The notes beneath the pieces were generated by a model. That model worked only from the letters and a program-made list of their open reading frames with translations, ran no database searches and was not told where the DNA came from. Positions 5,809 to 7,778 of a stretch of 7,778 bases of DNA are shown here, in pieces. The position numbers and the translations under genes were made by a program. The stretch covers positions 1 to 7,778 of the forward strand of contig JAGOFF010000106.1 in NCBI GenBank assembly GCA_017997315.1. The letters run 5' to 3'. The number at the start of each line of letters is the position of its first letter. Within the stretch, counting starts at the first letter, position 1. This DNA comes from Clostridia bacterium. GTDB lineage: Bacteria > Bacillota > Clostridia > Saccharofermentanales > UBA5734.

Positions 5809-6324
5809 GACCCCGGCGGACAAAAGCATGGAGTCGACCTGCTCCGGATCCACCGTCTCCATGCCGCCGGTGGACCGCAGCAACGCACCCTTTTCGGTCA
5901 ACGCAAAGCACGGGGTCAGCCCGGCGCCGCAGAAATCAAGAACCCCCGGATTCCTGTCGTTCTCGACCCGCAGGCAGGCGACCGTTCCGCGCAGGTCGTA
6001 CGCAAGACGCTCCAGCAGCAGAGTGGCGGAAGAGTCGAGACCGGATTGCCGATCGGAAACCAGGATCAGTACAGGCAACTCGGACTCCGCCAGAAACGAC
6101 TCGAAATCATACACCTCACGATAGACAATCCCGGCTTCGGACTCCCCCTTCGGTGTCTCCGGCGACATATAGAGGAGCGGGGCATCGTATGACTCCCCTC
6201 CGACCGGATTCCGGGGTGCGCAGCCCGGAATCACCATCAGCACGAGAACCGCGACGATAAGCGCGGTACAGGCGCGCAACCGATATGGGGGTACTATTCC
6301 GGCGGATGCGGTGTGAAAGCTCAT
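5800..6324 (-). CDS. Putative lipoprotein with a thioredoxin-like fold lacking the CXXC, 174 aa
   Basis: Basic residues R15 and R17 are followed by a hydrophobic segment (about 19-33) ending VIPGC, so C35 is a plausible lipobox cysteine and the protein would be a membrane-anchored extracytoplasmic lipoprotein; proline at -2 is less usual. Residues 83-154 resemble thioredoxin: a strand LPVLILVS, helix (99-110), strand TVACLRV (114-120), then GLTPCFALTEKGALLRSTGG (135-154), matching the cis-proline strand and following hairpin, with P138 as the cis-proline. Where thioredoxins have WCGPC this protein reads SDRQSGLDS, so a disulfide oxidoreductase role is not supported. Remaining cysteines are C117, C132 and C139. 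The ATG at 6324 overlaps the methyltransferase stop as ATGA; a GTG at 6333 is an alternative. It is the last gene of the queT operon. The fold assignment is from pattern reading only, and function is unknown. Confidence 0.72.
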   Translation of the reverse strand: MSFHTASAGIVPPYRLRACTALIVAVLVLMVIPGCAPRNPVGGESYDAPLLYMSPETPKGESEAGIVYREVYDFESFLAESELPVLILVSDRQSGLDSSATLLLERLAYDLRGTVACLRVENDRNPGVLDFCGAGLTPCFALTEKGALLRSTGGMETVDPEQVDSMLLSAGVLR

Positions 6325-6929
6325 CGGACGCACCGCAGGACGCGGAAACCGGCACTCTTCTCGATCGGCTCGCAGTTTCCGAATGTCTCTTCCAGAAAGG
6401 ACGACGCCGACGGTGCGCCCTGCTTTTTCTGTATGACCACGAAAAGCGTGCCCCCGGGAGCAAGGTGTTCGTAGGCTCCCTGGAAAAAGCGGTGAACAAC
6501 GGCTTTGCCGGCCCGGATGGGGGGATTGGTCAAGATCCAGTCGAACGTCTCCGGCAATCCTTCAAATGCATCCGACCGGACAAACCGGGCAAACGAAACC
6601 TGGTTGCGTTCCGCGTTGCTCTTCGCCAGCCGGAGCGCGCGCTCATTGACATCTGAAAGAACAACATCCATGGCCGGGAAAGCCCTCTTCAGGATGATCC
6701 CGACGGCCCCGTACCCGCAGCCGAGGTCGAGCAGGCGGCCTTTCCCCTGTCCGTTGCGGCGGATCTCGGCGATCGCCGCCTCGATCAGAAGCACGGTCCC
6801 GAAATCCACCCTTCGGCTGGAAAACACTCCGCCGGCGGTGTCAAAGGAAAAATCCCGCCCGTCGATACGGATGGCCGCGGTGCCGGGCCGTCCTTCCCCC
6901 TCCGGATGCGGATCATAGTAATGCGCCAT
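6321..6929 (-). CDS. Class I SAM-dependent methyltransferase, RsmC/MTS-type (probable rRNA guanine-N2 methyltransferase), 202 aa
   Basis: The protein has the small-methyltransferase (MTS) layout: an N-terminal HYYDPHP start, FSFDTAGGVFSSRRVDFGT (27-45), the SAM-binding motif LLDLGCGYGAVG (66-77), the acidic ribose contact D93 in VVLSDVNERAL, and the catalytic-type TNPPIRAGK (134-142). NPP-[IF]-RAGK is characteristic of RsmC/RlmG-like N2-guanine methylases. At 202 aa it is the short single-domain form common in Gram-positives, rather than the two-domain 340-aa RsmC. The start ATG at 6929 follows GGAGGG (6939-6934) by about 4 nt. It lies 26 nt after queT and overlaps the lipoprotein gene by 4 bp, so the three probably share a transcript. 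The exact rRNA position modified cannot be told from sequence. Confidence 0.9.
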   Translation of the reverse strand: MAHYYDPHPEGEGRPGTAAIRIDGRDFSFDTAGGVFSSRRVDFGTVLLIEAAIAEIRRNGQGKGRLLDLGCGYGAVGIILKRAFPAMDVVLSDVNERALRLAKSNAERNQVSFARFVRSDAFEGLPETFDWILTNPPIRAGKAVVHRFFQGAYEHLAPGGTLFVVIQKKQGAPSASSFLEETFGNCEPIEKSAGFRVLRCVR

Positions 6930-6955
6930 GGTTCCCTCCGATGTACAAGGTGATG

Positions 6956-7480
6956 CTACGAAACCGGATATTTCTTTTCAAGTGCGGCAAGCAGCGGCAG
7001 ACCGACCAGAAACACCACCACCGCTTCGCTGAGTCCGACGGTCAGGATGTTGAACGCCGCCAGTCCGAGTGTGACCTTGCCCCCCTCTTCCAACAGCAGG
7101 AACGGAAGATAGGTGCCCACAACAAGGGCGTTGATGACGATCGGCGGGGCCAGGCAGGCCAGGCGGCGAACGATCGGCGCCGCGGAGCGTAGCATCCGGG
7201 AGATATGCCATGTCGCATATCCCGCCAGAAGGGTCGCCAGGCTCCCGAACACGATGTCGATCGGTCCGAGGTTGTTCGGATTGAACAGATTGGCGAGCAG
7301 ACAGCCGAGAAAGAGTCCTGGGATCGCCGCGGGGAAGACGGCCGGCAGTACAGCCATCGCTTCGGCCAGCCGAAACTGGATCGGGCCGAACGCGAACTGC
7401 GCGAACGGGAGAGTCAGGAGGACATATGCCGCCGTAACGACGGCAACCTGCGTGATGCGGAGGGTGGCGGTCTTGTGCAT
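6956..7480 (-). CDS. queT: QueT-family ECF transporter substrate-binding (S) component, queuosine precursor uptake, 174 aa
   Basis: This is a small, very hydrophobic membrane protein with about five to six predicted helices (roughly 11-31, 42-66, 76-93, 108-130, 138-165). The family signature is visible as FGPIQFRLAEAM (31-42), LPAVFP, AIPGLFLGCLLANLF (52-66) and DIVFGSLATLLAGYATW (75-91). QueT proteins are S components of energy-coupling-factor importers thought to carry preQ0/preQ1-type queuosine precursors; the shared T and ATPase components would be encoded elsewhere. The start ATG at 7480 is chosen because AGGAG (7491-7487) lies 6 nt upstream, whereas the frame's further upstream extension has no such site. 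Length matches the family. It is the first gene of an operon with the methyltransferase and lipoprotein. No preQ1 riboswitch is recognisable in the short leader. Confidence 0.88.
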   Translation of the reverse strand: MHKTATLRITQVAVVTAAYVLLTLPFAQFAFGPIQFRLAEAMAVLPAVFPAAIPGLFLGCLLANLFNPNNLGPIDIVFGSLATLLAGYATWHISRMLRSAAPIVRRLACLAPPIVINALVVGTYLPFLLLEEGGKVTLGLAAFNILTVGLSEAVVVFLVGLPLLAALEKKYPVS

Positions 7481-7501
7481 TCGGCACTCCTGTACGGACT
7501 G

Positions 7502-7516
7502 GATGTTCAGAACATC
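7502..7516. promoter_or_regulatory. Candidate operator: perfect 7-1-7 palindrome at the queT transcription start
   Basis: GATGTTC, a central A, and GAACATC form a perfect 15-bp inverted repeat. It directly abuts the TATAAT at 7522-7517 and covers the expected start site near 7510. This position is typical of a repressor operator. The regulator is not identifiable from this window. Confidence 0.5.
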
Positions 7517-7545
7517 ATTATACTTCCAGTGCCGCCGGATCAAAA
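7517..7545 (-). promoter_or_regulatory. Candidate promoter of the queT operon
   Basis: A perfect TATAAT -10 lies on the minus strand at 7522-7517. The -35 is weak: TTTTGA (7545-7540) at 17 nt, or TTGATC (7543-7538) at 15 nt. Start near 7510, leaving about 30 nt of leader including AGGAG. The -35 overlaps the T-rich tail of the rrn terminator. Confidence 0.5.
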
Positions 7546-7572
7546 CAAAAGCCGGTCTTTCGACCGGCTTTT
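7541..7572 (-). terminator. Intrinsic terminator of the rRNA/tRNA operon
   Basis: On the minus strand an 11-bp perfect stem AAAAGCCGGTC / GACCGGCTTTT closes a GAAA tetraloop, followed by GTTTTG, so the tail reads TTTTGTTTTG. It begins 3 nt after the encoded CCA of tRNA-Asn. The A-rich 5' side would also allow some function on the opposite strand, but no plus-strand gene ends here. Confidence 0.88.
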
Positions 7573-7575
7573 GCC

Positions 7576-7651
7576 TGGCTCCTCAAGTAGGACTCGAACC
7601 TACGACCCTGCGGTTAACAGCCGCATGCTCTACCAGCTGAGCTATTGAGGA
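7576..7651 (-). tRNA. tRNA-Asn (anticodon GUU) with encoded CCA
   Basis: On the minus strand the acceptor stem TCCTCAA pairs perfectly with TTGAGGA. The D arm is GCTC-AGCTGGTA-GAGC, the anticodon arm TGCGG-CTGTTAA-CCGCA with anticodon GTT, the variable loop GGGTC, and the T arm GTAGG-TTCGAGT-CCTAC. Discriminator G and a genomically encoded CCA (7578-7576) follow, for 76 nt in all. It lies 6 nt downstream of 5S rRNA and just before the terminator, so it is processed from the rRNA transcript. Confidence 0.97.
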
Positions 7652-7657
7652 ATAAGA

Positions 7658-7773
7658 TCCGGCGGAGACCTATTTTCCCGGGCCGTTACCAGCCAAGTAT
7701 CGTGGGCACCGAAGAGCTTAACTACTGTGTTCGGAATGGGAACAGGTGTAGCCTCTCGGTCATATCCACCGGA
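7658..7773 (-). rRNA. rrf: 5S ribosomal RNA, complete (about 116 nt)
   Basis: On the minus strand the ends TCCGGTGG and CCGCCGGA pair to form helix I (one G-T wobble). The conserved loop sequence TTCCCATTCCGAACAC (helix III region), followed by AGTAGTTAAGCTCTTCGGTGCC, is diagnostic of bacterial 5S rRNA. The ends are set by helix I and could be off by one or two bases. Only 5 nt of upstream spacer (7774-7778) remain in the window, so the 16S and 23S genes expected upstream are not visible. It forms the tail of an rRNA operon with tRNA-Asn. Confidence 0.95.
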
Positions 7774-7778
7774 ATGGT

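Noticed and set aside
7481..7545. preQ1 riboswitch upstream of queT
   Set aside because: I looked for the AGAGGTTC and CACCCTCT-type preQ1-I core and a downstream A-rich tail and saw neither; the predicted leader is also too short. A covariance search would be decisive.
7205..7648. Plus-strand frames whose C-termini run through the tRNA (ending in SSRTRTYDP-type sequence)
   Set aside because: These are translations of the antisense of tRNA-Asn and queT. Such tRNA-antisense peptides are a common spurious annotation in databases.
1..7778. Mobile element, phage, defence, toxin-antitoxin or CRISPR content
   Set aside because: No transposase, integrase, direct-repeat array, terminal inverted repeats or tRNA-end duplication was seen; all long genes are assigned to ordinary families.

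Overview
The window looks like a chromosomal segment of a GC-rich Gram-positive-type anaerobe, most likely a member of the Bacillota (Clostridia-like). The grounds are GC content near 60% by eye, strong AAGGAGG-type ribosome binding sites, a radA-ispD pair, a QueT-type ECF transporter component, an XRE-cupin regulator next to a medium-chain-type acyl-CoA synthetase, and a 5S rRNA/tRNA-Asn rrn tail. The taxonomic call is inference; no 16S or 23S sequence is present. The content is mostly housekeeping and ordinary accessory metabolism. I found no defence system, CRISPR array, insertion sequence, phage gene or integration site.

Layout, left to right. (1) 1-574, minus: the first 191 residues of an AMP-binding acyl-CoA synthetase running off the left edge, with a GTG start behind a near-perfect ribosome binding site. 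(2) 575-738: a short divergent control region with overlapping candidate promoters for both directions. (3) 739-2876, plus: radA and ispD, coupled by an ATGA stop/start overlap. (4) 2865-5666, minus: a three-gene unit transcribed leftwards, XRE-cupin regulator, then acyl-CoA synthetase, then ispF. ispF starts inside the synthetase stop codon (GTGA), and its 3' end overlaps that of ispD by 12 bp in convergent orientation. (5) 5667-5799: the control region of that unit, with a promoter carrying a near-perfect palindrome in its spacer and several inverted repeats. (6) 5800-7480, minus: queT, an RsmC-type methyltransferase and a small lipoprotein with a thioredoxin-like fold lacking the CXXC, as a tight operon. 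(7) 7481-7575: the queT promoter with a palindrome at its start site, abutting an intrinsic terminator. (8) 7576-7773, minus: the end of an rRNA operon, with complete 5S rRNA, tRNA-Asn(GUU) with encoded CCA, and the terminator.

How the parts work together. IspD and IspF are the third and fifth enzymes of the MEP isoprenoid pathway (CDP-ME synthesis and MEcPP cyclisation), yet they sit on opposite strands in different transcription units. ispF appears subordinated to a regulator/acyl-CoA synthetase unit. QueT (import of a queuosine precursor for tRNA modification) and the MTS-type methyltransferase (probably an rRNA base methylase) share an RNA-modification theme beside the rRNA operon. The points most worth a second look are the ispD/ispF arrangement, the two palindromic operator candidates, and the degenerate thioredoxin-like lipoprotein.
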